Assembly: GCF_036108815.1 (NCBI RefSeq)
Contig: NZ_CP107985.1
Coordinates: forward strand, 1,798,001 to 1,862,000
Origin: Streptomyces sp. NBC_00353
Lineage (GTDB): Bacteria > Actinomycetota > Actinomycetes > Streptomycetales > Streptomycetaceae
Direction: 5' to 3'
Length of the DNA stretch: 64,000 nt
In this document: in pieces, positions 1-8,643 of the stretch
How positions within the stretch are numbered: position 1 is the first letter of the stretch
Layout: each line of letters opens with the position of its first letter
Translations under genes and position numbers: made by a program
The notes under the pieces: model-generated
What the model was told of the DNA's origin: nothing
What the model saw: the letters and a program-made list of their open reading frames with translations, nothing else
Databases searched by the model: none

Positions 1-1079
1 GCGCGGGCCCCTCCCCCGTACGAGGGCACAGCAACGTCCAGGGCAACCGCACCTGCGGCATCGACCACCGCCCCGACGACGAGTTCCTGGACCGCCTCGC
101 CGAGGTCTGCGACATCGAGCCGCCCCGTGAGCACGGTCTGGACACCGTCCACACGGTCAAGGCGATGCAGAGCGGCGATGTGAAGGTGTTCGTCGGCATG
201 GGCGGCAACTTCGCCCTCGCGGCGCCCGACACCCCGTACACCTACGCGGCGCTGCGCAACTGCGACCTCACCGTCCAGGTGAGCACCAAGCTGAACCGCA
301 GCCATGTCGTCCACGGCCGCCAGGCCCTCATCCTGCCGTGTCTCGGCCGTACCGAGAAGGACCATCAGCGCAAGGGCATCCAGAGCACGTCCGTCGAGGA
401 CTCGATGAGCATGGTCCACCTCTCGATCGGGATGAAGCGCCCCGCCTCCTCGCACCTGCTGTCCGAGCCGGCCATCATCGCCGGTATGGCCCGGGCCGCC
501 CTGCCCGACAGCACGACGCCCTGGGACTGGTACATCGAGGACTACGACCGCATCCGGGACACCATGTCTCAAGTCCTCGACGGCTTCGAGGACTTCAACC
601 GCCGCGTGCGCCTGCCCCTCGGCTTCCGCATCAAGCAGCCCGCCCGTGAACTGGTCTTCCTCACCCCGTCCGGACGCGCCGAGTTCTCCACCGCCGTCCT
701 GCCCGACGTCGTCCCCGCCCCCGGCACCCTGGCCCTGGGCACCATGCGGTCCCACGACCAGTGGAACACCACCATCTACTCCGACAACGACCGCTACCGC
801 GGCATCAAGAACCTGCGCACGCTCGTCTTCATGAACCGAGGCGACATGCGCGAGCGCGGTATCGCCGACCTCGGCCGGGTCGACATCACGAGCACCGCGA
901 AGGACGGCAGTCAGCGGTCCCTCAGCGGCTACCTCGCCATCCCCTACAACATCCCCCGCGGCTGCGCGGCCGGCTACATGCCCGAGATGAACGTGCTGTG
1001 CGCGCTCAGCGACTACAGCACCCAGAGTGACCAGCCGATCATGAAGCACGTCAAGGTCACCATCGGCCCCGCCGCCTGA
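1..1079 (+). CDS. FdhF/YdeP family molybdopterin oxidoreductase, C-terminal part
   Basis: The gene enters from the left edge and is open from base 3 (first full codon) to the TGA at 1077-1079. The visible start carries the RGHSNVQGNRTCGI stretch typical of the FdhF/YdeP branch of bis-MGD formate-dehydrogenase-like enzymes, followed by the VFVGMGGNFALAAPDT and TKLNRSHVVHG segments of the molybdopterin domain. The C-terminal part contains the molydopterin dinucleotide-binding domain (around LGTMRSHDQWNTTIYSDNDRYRGI). About 359 residues are present, roughly the last half of a 750-770 residue protein. Substrate is not known for this subfamily; formate activity should not be assumed. The N-terminal half lies outside the window. 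Confidence 0.9.
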   Translation, partial: AGPSPVRGHSNVQGNRTCGIDHRPDDEFLDRLAEVCDIEPPREHGLDTVHTVKAMQSGDVKVFVGMGGNFALAAPDTPYTYAALRNCDLTVQVSTKLNRSHVVHGRQALILPCLGRTEKDHQRKGIQSTSVEDSMSMVHLSIGMKRPASSHLLSEPAIIAGMARAALPDSTTPWDWYIEDYDRIRDTMSQVLDGFEDFNRRVRLPLGFRIKQPARELVFLTPSGRAEFSTAVLPDVVPAPGTLALGTMRSHDQWNTTIYSDNDRYRGIKNLRTLVFMNRGDMRERGIADLGRVDITSTAKDGSQRSLSGYLAIPYNIPRGCAAGYMPEMNVLCALSDYSTQSDQPIMKHVKVTIGPAA

Positions 1080-1113
1080 GCGGGGAGCGCGCAGGGCGGA
1101 GCTCCACGTGGCA

Positions 1114-2895
1114 TCACCGCCACCGGACGAGGCGCTCCAGAAGGAGGTAGGCACGCTGCTCCGCGGCGGCGAATTCGGTGGGATCGATCTCCGCCGGCCA
1201 GAGCTCGCCCGCCGCGGCGTCGTCGGCCTCACGCAACTCCACCACGGCTGCTGCCAGGTGCGTCTGAACGATCGGGAACGACCGCTCCAAGCGGTCGTCC
1301 AACGTATGCTCCGCACGCTCGGACGCCTCCATGCATGCGGCCAACGCGCGCTCTGCCCGGACCGCGGCATGGTCATGGACCACCAAGAGCGCACAGCCCA
1401 GCCCGATGACGATCCCGAGGACGCTGCTCAGCGCCCGGTCCTGGACGAGGGCTCCGGCAGGTGAGGGAGAGGCCAGGTCGCTCAGCAGTAGCGCCAGCGG
1501 CGTGAGGAAGACGACGCCGAGACCGTAGTTGCGGGCCACGACGTACTCCAGCATGAACTCCAGAAGAACGATCACGAGGACGAGCACCACGGGATCGGGG
1601 CGCGCCGCCAGCACGCCGAGAGCGAGCATCAGTCCGGCAACTGTGCCCAAGGTGCGCTGGACGGCGCGCTGTGCCGCCGTACGGACGTTGATCGAGTGCA
1701 GCACCGCGGCGGCGGAGATCGCCGCCCAGTAGCCGTGGCCGAGGCCCAGAAGAAGGGCCGTCCCTCCCGCCAGCCCGGTGCCGAGGACCATCCGCAGGGC
1801 GGGAATGAGCAGGATCGACGCGTGACCCGGGGCGCCGTGGCGCTGCCCCGTCACCAGTTCCGCAGCGCGCAGTTCGGCGGCGCGCGGGGTGGTGGGATCG
1901 GCCGGGACCGGCTCGGGGCCGGTCACGGGGACCATGCCGGCCTGGGCGACCACGGACGGGCGCGACAGCTCGGGCAGCAATTGCGGAACGCGGTGGCGAC
2001 GGCTGACGAGCAGGCGAACCTGACCGCGCAGGTGCTGCGCCAGGCCGGTCGGGTCATCGGGTGGCCGTCGGGCGGAACCGATCAGCAGCGACCAGGAGAG
2101 GTCGGTCAGACGCACGCACGTTCCGCCCCGGCCGCCCCACTCGGCGGCTGTCGGAGGCATGACGCCAAGTGTCTGATAGGCCTGCAGAACAGCAGCTGTC
2201 GCCCGGTGCCGGACGAGCCCGCTTCCGTCCCCTGCGCCGGTCGCCTCCAACAGCTCCGCGAGCTCGCGCAGCGCCGCGGCCACGGCGAGACGCTGCGGAC
2301 GATCCGGGTGCACGAACCAGCCCGACACAGCCAGCACCCAGGCCACGGCCGAACCCAATGCGGCCAGCGCGGTCTGGGGAAGGATGTCGGCCGGGGCCGG
2401 CGAACCGTTGGCCGCTACGGCGAACGAGAAGAGCAGCAACACCGCGCCCAGCCCGCTCAGACGTGCCGCGTCACAGGCGAACTTCGCCGCGCCGGCCACC
2501 ACGGCCATGGCCGCGACCACCACTGCGGCACCTGCTCCCCCGTCCCGGGGATGGGCCCACGCCGCGAGAGCCGAACCGCAGCCCACGCACGCCGTCATGG
2601 CTGCCGCGACCAGTGCGAGGACACGGGCACGACGCGCGTAAGGCAGGTTGCGGCCGAACGTGGTGGTGAAGGAGCCCAGCATGGCGTAGACAGCCTGATC
2701 GGCCCGACCGGCCAGTGCCATCGGCAGCGCCGGCAACGCCATGGCCAGCGCGGCACGCAGAGCGAAGGAAAGGGCACCGTCCACGCTCTGCAGGGCGAGC
2801 GCGCCACGCGGGGAGAGCGCGCGCCCCACACGGGCTGCCGAAGGCCGCCGACCGCTCCTGATCACAGCAGGGAGCAGAAGACGGAAACGGCGCAT
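1114..2895 (-). CDS. FUSC-family integral membrane protein
   Basis: This 593-residue protein has an N-terminal bundle of hydrophobic segments (about residues 40-185), a hydrophilic middle (about 195-345) and a second bundle (about 355-500) followed by a soluble tail. This two-bundle layout is that of the fusaric-acid-resistance/aromatic-acid-exporter-like FUSC family. The second bundle contains the conserved pattern with the YWAAISAAAVLHSI and RTLGTVAG segments. It probably acts as a membrane exporter or channel-like protein; the substrate cannot be read from sequence. It converges with the upstream oxidoreductase and is monocistronic. Confidence 0.8.
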   Translation of the reverse strand: MRRFRLLLPAVIRSGRRPSAARVGRALSPRGALALQSVDGALSFALRAALAMALPALPMALAGRADQAVYAMLGSFTTTFGRNLPYARRARVLALVAAAMTACVGCGSALAAWAHPRDGGAGAAVVVAAMAVVAGAAKFACDAARLSGLGAVLLLFSFAVAANGSPAPADILPQTALAALGSAVAWVLAVSGWFVHPDRPQRLAVAAALRELAELLEATGAGDGSGLVRHRATAAVLQAYQTLGVMPPTAAEWGGRGGTCVRLTDLSWSLLIGSARRPPDDPTGLAQHLRGQVRLLVSRRHRVPQLLPELSRPSVVAQAGMVPVTGPEPVPADPTTPRAAELRAAELVTGQRHGAPGHASILLIPALRMVLGTGLAGGTALLLGLGHGYWAAISAAAVLHSINVRTAAQRAVQRTLGTVAGLMLALGVLAARPDPVVLVLVIVLLEFMLEYVVARNYGLGVVFLTPLALLLSDLASPSPAGALVQDRALSSVLGIVIGLGCALLVVHDHAAVRAERALAACMEASERAEHTLDDRLERSFPIVQTHLAAAVVELREADDAAAGELWPAEIDPTEFAAAEQRAYLLLERLVRWR

Positions 2896-3075
2896 ATGCG
2901 GTATATATCACCTGCTTCTGCCGCCGGGCGCGTCATCGATCACCGAACCCACCGGTGCGCCAGGGTTCCGTACCGGTGGCACGTTGGCGCTCAGCATGCG
3001 CCGACCCACTCCTCGTCACCGTCCGAGAAGATCTGGCGCGGTCCCGGGCGGGGTCGAGCGATCGGTCGGCGCCGC

Positions 3076-3112
3076 GGGTGTGCCTGCCTCGAGCTGTGAG
3101 GCAGGCACACCC
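3076..3112 (-). terminator. Strong hairpin terminator for the ECF sigma operon
   Basis: A perfect 15-bp inverted repeat, GGGTGTGCCTGCCTC and its complement, is separated by a 7-nt loop (GAGCTGT). It lies 17 bp past the stop codon of the sigma-factor partner gene, where a factor-independent terminator is expected. There is no long T tract, as is usual in Streptomyces. Confidence 0.8.
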
Positions 3113-3128
3113 CTCGTCGGGCGCGGTG

Positions 3129-4220
3129 CTACGCGGCGGAGGAGGGAACCTGCTTCATCTCGTCGACGGCCTGTCGCGCGGTGATGGCCGAGGTGTAGAG
3201 GATGGTGCCGGGCTTGATCTTGCCGGAGTCGCCGCCGTGGGGACGGACCTGGATGGTGCGCTCGCCCAGGTAGGTGTAGCTCTTGGCGTCGAAGATCCAC
3301 TCGGTGCGGGCGCCGGAGGTTTCGTCGAGCCGTGCAACGGCCACGCCGTGGCGGCCGGCCGCGTCCACGGCGTCCTTGACCAGGACCACGCCGGGGATCT
3401 TGGTCGCGGTCTTGAACAGGGCGACGTTGAGGTCGGCGGGGGGCATGGACTCGTTGAGGAGGTCCCCGATAGTCGTGAAGGCCTGCTGGTCGGGACTGTT
3501 GCCCTGTCCCTTGGTCTCCTTGTAGATCTTCGCCAGGAGCGTGTCGGGGTCGGTGGTCAGGGTGGCGAGATAGTCGTAGGACGGGCCGCCCAGCCGCGCG
3601 GGTTCGATCTCGCCCTTCTCGTTGATGTGGTCGATGGTCCCGCCGCCGGGCGGGAAGACGGCCGGGTCGATGAGCCAGCCCTTCGCACCGTCGGTCGAGC
3701 GCCAGGCCTGCCGGCGGTGGATCCCGTCGCTGACCACCGTGGTCTTGTCGTCGACCGTCTTCTCGTAGGTGGTGCCGACCTGGCTCTCGATGTAGATGTA
3801 CTGCCCCGCACGCACGGTGGGCGCAGGCTTCTTCGCCGCGGCCAGCGAGATCTGGTTGAGCAGCTGTGGGACACCCTGGGCGGTTCCCGCACCGACCTGC
3901 GCAGTGAGCGCCGGCCCCGCGACGAGGGACCTGTTGCCACTGCTGGAGCCGGTGAGGGTGAGCACACCGGCAGCGATCACCGCCAGCGAGCAGGCGGCGG
4001 CCGGGATGACGATCAGGGGCCGCATGAACCCGCGTCGTCGCGCGGGCGCCGTAGGAGCGGGTGCGGTGGCCGGGGCGGCCGACTGGGTGTCCTGGTCGAT
4101 GAAGTTCATCAGTTCTTCCCTGTGGAAGGCGTGGCGGCCCGCGGGAAAGTCGGCTTCGTCGAGGGAGACCAGACGCGCGGTCTCCTGCCATTCATCAGGC
4201 GTAAGACGGGACTGGCTCAT
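3129..4220 (-). CDS. CU044_5270-family membrane-anchored protein, partner of ECF sigma factor
   Basis: The 363-residue protein begins two bases after the sigma factor stop (TGA-AC-ATG), so the two are surely cotranscribed and probably translationally coupled. An N-terminal cytoplasmic part (about 1-65) is followed by one membrane segment (about 66-90, LIVIPAAACSLAVIAAGVL) and an extracytoplasmic domain with the YIYIESQVGTTYEK, TTDPDTLLAKIY and GRHGVAVARLDE patterns of the CU044_5270 family. These proteins are common next to ECF sigma genes in actinobacteria and are candidates for an anti-sigma or envelope-sensing role. That role is inferred from position; no ZAS zinc motif (HxxxCxxC) is seen at the N-terminus. 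Confidence 0.8.
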   Translation of the reverse strand: MSQSRLTPDEWQETARLVSLDEADFPAGRHAFHREELMNFIDQDTQSAAPATAPAPTAPARRRGFMRPLIVIPAAACSLAVIAAGVLTLTGSSSGNRSLVAGPALTAQVGAGTAQGVPQLLNQISLAAAKKPAPTVRAGQYIYIESQVGTTYEKTVDDKTTVVSDGIHRRQAWRSTDGAKGWLIDPAVFPPGGGTIDHINEKGEIEPARLGGPSYDYLATLTTDPDTLLAKIYKETKGQGNSPDQQAFTTIGDLLNESMPPADLNVALFKTATKIPGVVLVKDAVDAAGRHGVAVARLDETSGARTEWIFDAKSYTYLGERTIQVRPHGGDSGKIKPGTILYTSAITARQAVDEMKQVPSSAA

Positions 4221-4222
4221 GT

Positions 4223-4858
4223 TCACCGGGTTCCTTCCTGGACGGGCCGGGCCGCGATGTTGCGGTCTCCTCTTACCTGTCGATCCACAGGCTGGGGTTC
4301 CCGGAAATCTGCCTGCATTTCCGTATCCGCGAGTTTGCGCAGCTTGGTCCGGGCCCGTGAGAGACGGGAGCGGACCGTTCCCACAGGCACACCCAGGACC
4401 TGGGCAGTGGTGGCGTAGTCCAGGCCCTGCCACAGGCACAGGCTGAGCACTTCGCGCTCGGCGCGCCGCAACCCGGCCAGAGCGGTGGCGGTGGCGGCCA
4501 GGCGCCGGCGGTCGTCGATCCGGCCGGCGACCTCGTCGGCGTGATCGGCCACAGCGGTCTCGGCTCGGGCGGCGGCGAGAGCGGCCGCCTTGAAGCGACG
4601 GTTGCTGCGCGACTGGGCACGGACCAGGTTGGTGGCGATGCCCAGGAGCCAGGGGCGCAGGGTGCCGCCGTCGGCGTCGACCCGCTGATGGCCCCGCCAC
4701 GCCTCCATAAACGTCGCGGACACCACGTCCTCGGCCGCTGCCCAGTCCGCGGTCAGCCGAAAGGCGTGGTTGTAGAGGATTCGCGCGTACTCGTCGAAGA
4801 GTTCCGCGAAGGCCTGCGGATCCCCTGCGCGAATACGGGCTCGCATAGTTGTCGTCAC
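4223..4858 (-). CDS. ECF-type RNA polymerase sigma factor
   Basis: The 211-residue protein contains sigma region 2 (about residues 15-55, AELFDEYARILYNHAFRL with the downstream DVVSATFMEAWR core-binding helix) and region 4 (about 125-180, AEREVLSLCLWQGLDYATTA followed by the GTVRSRLSRAR recognition helix). There is no region 1 or 3, so it is an ECF sigma. It is the first gene of a two-gene operon with the membrane protein that follows. On the minus strand a GGGAACC element (4887-4893) upstream resembles ECF -35 boxes and could serve autoregulation, but no convincing -10 was identified. Confidence 0.9.
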   Translation of the reverse strand: MTTTMRARIRAGDPQAFAELFDEYARILYNHAFRLTADWAAAEDVVSATFMEAWRGHQRVDADGGTLRPWLLGIATNLVRAQSRSNRRFKAAALAAARAETAVADHADEVAGRIDDRRRLAATATALAGLRRAEREVLSLCLWQGLDYATTAQVLGVPVGTVRSRLSRARTKLRKLADTEMQADFREPQPVDRQVRGDRNIAARPVQEGTR

Positions 4859-5153
4859 ATCAGTCAGCTGTCGATTTCGAGCACGGGGTTCCCGAGACGT
4901 GAGTCACAGTCGCACGACCAGGTGACTGGCAGGCCAATGTCCTGAACCCGGGTCGGTGTCGAGCTTACCTACCCTCTACCTCACCGGTTGGCCGCTGATC
5001 AGCGAAAACGCGCGGCTCATATATCGGCGAAGCCCCGTCCCAGGCGTTCTGCACCGATGCCGTCGAAGCCGGGCCGGTCCGTGGCTCGATGGCACCGAAG
5101 CTGCTCCACGCACCCCGATTCGCACGGTCAGAGGCTGGAGGCACACTGCCACC

Positions 5154-5786
5154 ATGACCATCTCCTCACCTCACATGCCGGGTCCGGCCAGTCGCCCACT
5201 CGCCTGGGTCGGGTCGGTGGGCGGCCCGCTGGTGGTCGTACCCGTTTCTGCACTGGCCCGGTGGGGCGGCTGCACGGCCGGCGGGATGGTCAACAGTGAC
5301 GCGGGCACCCCTGACGACTACGACCGTGCCTGCGCGGTCGAGGATCTGGCGGGTGTGATTGTGATGGGCGAGGACTGCGCGCAGGCACTGGTTCTGGCAG
5401 ATGAGCCGGCTCGAAGTTGCTATCTCCCGGAGCACCGGGCCTTCCTTCGCCGGCTGGCCGCCGACTCCGAGTCCGACCTGCTGGCCGCGGCCGAGGCCGT
5501 CCTCGTCGATCCCGGCACGGCATGGGAGGGGTGCGGCACCTGGAGGACGGACGGTCAGGCGGTGCTGATGGACTCCGCCGATGCCGGAGCCGACCTGGGT
5601 GTCGAGTACCCCGACGAGGGCGGGCTGCCGGAACAGGCCCCCGTTCCGGTACCGGCCGGCTTCTGGAACGTCCGCGCCGCCCACATCTCCGGAGACGAAG
5701 ACACCTGGGTCGGACTGGTCCAACTGCTTCCGGCACCTGCCGAGAATCCCGGTGGCGGGAACGCGGAGAAGTGGAGCGCTGGCTGA
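5154..5786 (+). CDS. Immunity protein 21 (Imm21) family protein, orphan
   Basis: The 210-residue product begins at ATG 5154; the longer upstream reading has no coding character. The segments WVGSVGGPLVVVPVSALARW, DYDRACAVEDLAGV, CYLPEHRAFLRRLAADSESD and DLGVEYPD are the conserved blocks of the Imm21 family, proteins first described as immunity partners of polymorphic toxins. No toxin, RHS, WXG100 or secretion gene lies beside it here, so it is an orphan member. The biochemical target is unknown. It converges with the PLP enzyme downstream. Confidence 0.8.
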   Translation: MTISSPHMPGPASRPLAWVGSVGGPLVVVPVSALARWGGCTAGGMVNSDAGTPDDYDRACAVEDLAGVIVMGEDCAQALVLADEPARSCYLPEHRAFLRRLAADSESDLLAAAEAVLVDPGTAWEGCGTWRTDGQAVLMDSADAGADLGVEYPDEGGLPEQAPVPVPAGFWNVRAAHISGDEDTWVGLVQLLPAPAENPGGGNAEKWSAG

Positions 5787-5869
5787 TCGCAGCTGACGGG
5801 CGAGTCGGCGAAGCGGTTCGGGAACGAGACGATTCGGGTCACCCCGGACGGCGAGGAGTGACCTGTCGT

Positions 5870-6859
5870 CTATGGACTTGAGAAGGTCAGTGCCTCCTCC
5901 AGTTTCGCGAGCGTCGCGGCGTGACCGAAGAGTCCCGGCATACCGCCCGAGTGCAGGAAGATCGTGCGTTGGCCGGGCACCACGTCTCCTTCCTCGATCG
6001 CCGCGATCAGGCCGGCCATCGCACGTCCCGTGTAGATCGGGTCGAGCACGATGCCTTCGGTGCGGGCGGTCAGGGTCAGGGCGGCCATGGCCGCTTCGGT
6101 CAATGTGCTGTAGCCGTCGCCGACCTGATCGAGCCGCAGGCTCAGCGTCTCCGGCGCGCAGTGTGTGCCGGTCAGGCCGGAGGCGAGTTCGGACACGGTC
6201 CGGGCAGGATCGGTTACGGCACCGCAATGGACGCCGAGCACGCGTGCGGACCCGAGCGGATCGAGGAGGCCGGCCATGGTTCCACCGGAGCCGACCGCGA
6301 CGACGACGGTCGCCAGGTCTGGGGCCTGGGCGAGGAGTTCACGCCCGCACTCGGCGTAACCGCGAGCGCCCAGGACGCTGGAACCACCGAAGGGGATCAG
6401 CGCCGGGACGACGCCCCGCTGCCGCAGCTGCTCTGCCACATGCTCAGCAGTGGAGTCGAGCGCCGCGTCGTCGACATCACCGGCCCACACGACCGTGGCG
6501 CCGAAGAGACCGTCGAGTGCGAGGTTGCCGGACGTCGACGATCCCGGTTCGCCGGCTAGGACGAGGACGACGTCGAGCCCCAGCCGGGCGCCGGCAGCGG
6601 CGGTCAGACGCGCGTGGTTGCTCTGTGGCGCACCCGTGGTTACGAGAGCCGTGGCGCCATCGGCGAGCGCTGCACCGCAGGTCCACTCGAGTTTGCGCAC
6701 CTTGTTGCCGCCGCCGCCCAGGCCGGTGAGGTCGTCACGTTTGACCCACAGATCGTCCGCGCCGAGGCCGATTGCCCGGGCGAGGCGTGGCATGGGCTCG
6801 AGCGGGGTTGGCCAGGTCCCGAACACTGCTCGGTGCGAGGTAGGGCTGTCCGAGGTCAT
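5870..6859 (-). CDS. D-cysteine desulfhydrase / ACC deaminase family PLP enzyme
   Basis: The 329-residue fold-type II PLP protein carries the family's PLP lysine in GGGGNKVRKLE (K53), the substrate loop GAPQSNHARLTAA (residues about 78-90), a glycine-rich phosphate loop VAVGSGGTMAGL and the C-terminal FLHSGGMPGLFGH. These are the marks of the ACC deaminase/D-cysteine desulfhydrase group, which release ammonia and a keto acid (plus sulfide for D-cysteine). Which substrate is used cannot be told. The ATG at 6859 is chosen over the upstream one because similarity begins there and a GGAAAG lies just upstream. It is divergent from the AraC regulator. Confidence 0.87.
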   Translation of the reverse strand: MTSDSPTSHRAVFGTWPTPLEPMPRLARAIGLGADDLWVKRDDLTGLGGGGNKVRKLEWTCGAALADGATALVTTGAPQSNHARLTAAAGARLGLDVVLVLAGEPGSSTSGNLALDGLFGATVVWAGDVDDAALDSTAEHVAEQLRQRGVVPALIPFGGSSVLGARGYAECGRELLAQAPDLATVVVAVGSGGTMAGLLDPLGSARVLGVHCGAVTDPARTVSELASGLTGTHCAPETLSLRLDQVGDGYSTLTEAAMAALTLTARTEGIVLDPIYTGRAMAGLIAAIEEGDVVPGQRTIFLHSGGMPGLFGHAATLAKLEEALTFSSP

Positions 6860-7269
6860 CGCCACCGCTTTCCGTCTGAGCTGCCGTGCGGGTGTCCGCG
6901 GATCATGCTCCCACGGCGGAAACCGCGCCGAGGTCGGACGTGTTCGACATCGCAGAACGTGGCTACAGCTCACGCACGCAGTGATCACGGCAGCGCGGCC
7001 ACCAGGCCATATGTGAGACGACCGCACTTGTGCGCCGAGTCGCCGGAGTCGAGAGCGAGCCGGCCGCAGGGCGAACGAGCCTCCGTCGAACATTCAGAAC
7101 CCGGAGCGGGGGAGCCGACGATCCGGCGGATCTTCGAGGATCGGCCCGGGGCGTCCGGTGCAGCGACGTGGGCGATCCGCCGGACGGGCCTGCACCCGCG
7201 CCGGGTGACGTAGCCCCTGTCCCAGCGCGACGGCGCCGCACCGCATGGCGGCCGTGCGATGCTGGTCCG
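6860..7269. other. Divergent intergenic region, no recognised gene
   Basis: This 410-bp gap separates the divergent PLP enzyme and AraC-type regulator. Open frames run through it on both strands but none has family similarity or a good ribosome site. It should hold the two promoters; none could be assigned with confidence. Confidence 0.5.
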
Positions 7270-7707
7270 GTGACGCTACCGGACCTGGTTCGGCTCCGCC
7301 GGACCCGCGACATGATGGACCGCGACTACGCGGAGCCGCTCGATGTCCCCGCGCTGGCACGCGCAGCCCACATGTCGCCCGGCCATTTCTCCCGCAGCTT
7401 CCGCGCCGCGTTCGGGGAGACGCCGTACAGCTACCTGATGACCCGCAGGATCGAGCGGGCCAAGGCCCTGCTGCGGCGCGGCGACCTGTCGGTGACGGAG
7501 GTCTGCTTCGCGGTCGGGTGCACGTCGCTGGGGTCGTTCAGCTCGCGGTTCACCGAGCTGGTGGGCGAGAGCCCGAGCGCGTACCGGGCACGCCGGCACG
7601 AACAGGGCGCGGCCGTCCCGGCCTGCATCGCCAAGATCTTCACCCGACCGATCAGGAACGCAGAACCGATCGGGGACGGAGAAGCGAGGCACACGGCCCG
7701 CCCGTAA
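7270..7707 (+). CDS. AraC-family transcriptional regulator, short HTH-only type
   Basis: The product of 145 residues consists almost wholly of the AraC DNA-binding domain: first helix-turn-helix at about residues 27-47 (DVPALARAAHMSPGHFSRSF) and second at about 75-100 (SVTEVCFAVGCTSLGSFSSRF), ending with GESPSAYR. GTG at 7270 is selected because the conserved LPDLVRLRRTRDMMDRDYAEPL follows at once. In many streptomycetes this short type sits before a glyoxalase/VOC gene that it controls; no such gene follows here, so its target is unknown. The C-terminal tail has the usual ACIAKIFTRP ending. Confidence 0.87.
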   Translation: MTLPDLVRLRRTRDMMDRDYAEPLDVPALARAAHMSPGHFSRSFRAAFGETPYSYLMTRRIERAKALLRRGDLSVTEVCFAVGCTSLGSFSSRFTELVGESPSAYRARRHEQGAAVPACIAKIFTRPIRNAEPIGDGEARHTARP

Positions 7708-7991
7708 CGTGATGTTGATGACCGCTGCGCCATCACGGGCTTGAATGAATGGGGTGCAGTCGGGCCGCCGGCCTGCGGTGATATCGATCGGCAGAGGGCG
7801 GCACGATCTCACGCCATGACACACTCGTCCGCTCCCGGCGCAAGACGCCGTTGATCACTTGCCGTGATCACGCCACCGGCGCCGCAACGCCCGTCACTCA
7901 ACGGCAGAGCCGGTTCCAGCCGGTCCCACGTCCAGCTGTTCGCGAGGTCGAAGCCGACGGGCCGGTCAGTGGACTCAGGTGAGCTGCTTGA

Positions 7992-8426
7992 TCACGATGG
8001 GGCGACGGAGTCCCCGGTTGCCTTACCGATGGCCGCGATCACGTCCGCACGCCTGGGCTGCCCGGACGCCCTGCCGACAACGCGGCCGGTCGGGTCGAGG
8101 ACCAACACGGTCGGCGTGCGCAGAATCTCCAGCCGTCTCACCAGCTCCAGCCGGGCCTCCGCGTCGATCTCCACATGCGCCGCTCCCGGCACCGCCCCGG
8201 CAACCTCGGCCAGCATTCGCCGCGTCGCCCGGCATGGCTGGCAGACAGCGGTGGAGAACTGAAGCAGCGTCACCCGCTCCCCCAGCTCGGTTCCGATCTC
8301 CGCCGCCGACAGGCGCACCACACCATCCGTGGGCCGCAACCGGAGCCTGCCGCTGCGCGCCGCCTGCACCACCCCGAAGATGCTCGCCAGAACGAGCACC
8401 GCGACACACACCACCAACCCGGTCAT
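7992..8426 (-). CDS. Membrane-anchored thioredoxin-like protein
   Basis: The 144-residue protein has one N-terminal membrane segment (about residues 3-22, GLVVCVAVLVLASIFGVV) and a thioredoxin-fold domain with the redox motif CQPC (residues 62-65) in TLLQFSTAVCQPCRATRRML, and the cis-proline loop RTPTVLVLDPTGRVVGRASG. It should act as a membrane-tethered thiol oxidoreductase. It is divergent, 75 bp apart, from a cysteine-rich leader peptide and a DUF4395 protein; thioredoxin-like and DUF4395 proteins are a recurrent pair, so the three probably share a function in sulfur or thiol handling. Confidence 0.87.
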   Translation of the reverse strand: MTGLVVCVAVLVLASIFGVVQAARSGRLRLRPTDGVVRLSAAEIGTELGERVTLLQFSTAVCQPCRATRRMLAEVAGAVPGAAHVEIDAEARLELVRRLEILRTPTVLVLDPTGRVVGRASGQPRRADVIAAIGKATGDSVAPS

Positions 8427-8500
8427 ACGACCAGTCTGCACCACCGCCTCGAACCCCGAGCCCCAACTGGCCATCGACCGCTCGGTATCGCGCCGCTACC
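8427..8500. promoter_or_regulatory. Divergent promoter region, thioredoxin-like / leader-DUF4395
   Basis: Only 74 bp separate the start of the thioredoxin-like gene and the leader peptide ORF, so both promoters must lie or overlap here. No clear hexamers could be fixed. Confidence 0.5.
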
Positions 8501-8509
8501 ATGACGGCC

Positions 8510-8593
8510 ATGGACTCCGCTCTCCGGCCGCTGCGGCTGACCACTCGTCGTGTGGTCGACCTCTGCCGGGTCACGGCCTGCCGCTGTCGCTGA
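8510..8593 (+). CDS. Cysteine-rich putative leader peptide
   Basis: A 27-codon ORF (ATG at 8510; an in-frame ATG at 8501 gives 30) encodes a peptide with TTRRVVDLCRV near the middle and ACRCR at the end. This T-R-R-x-V-D-L-C-R-V signature matches the short leader peptides that precede sulfur-metabolism genes in actinobacteria, where cysteine codons near the stop are proposed to sense charged tRNA-Cys. Three cysteine codons fall in the last nine. It ends 50 bp before the DUF4395 gene. The match rests on remembered family patterns and on position. Confidence 0.75.
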   Translation: MDSALRPLRLTTRRVVDLCRVTACRCR

Positions 8594-8643
8594 CACCTGC
8601 GCCGACCCGATCGCCGTCCTCCCCTTGTCCCGGAGTCCCCCTC

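Noticed and set aside
3129..4700. Long 523-codon reading of the sigma partner gene
   Set aside because: The extra N-terminal part overlaps the sigma factor gene in another frame and is low-complexity; the ATG at 4220 directly after the sigma stop is the natural start.
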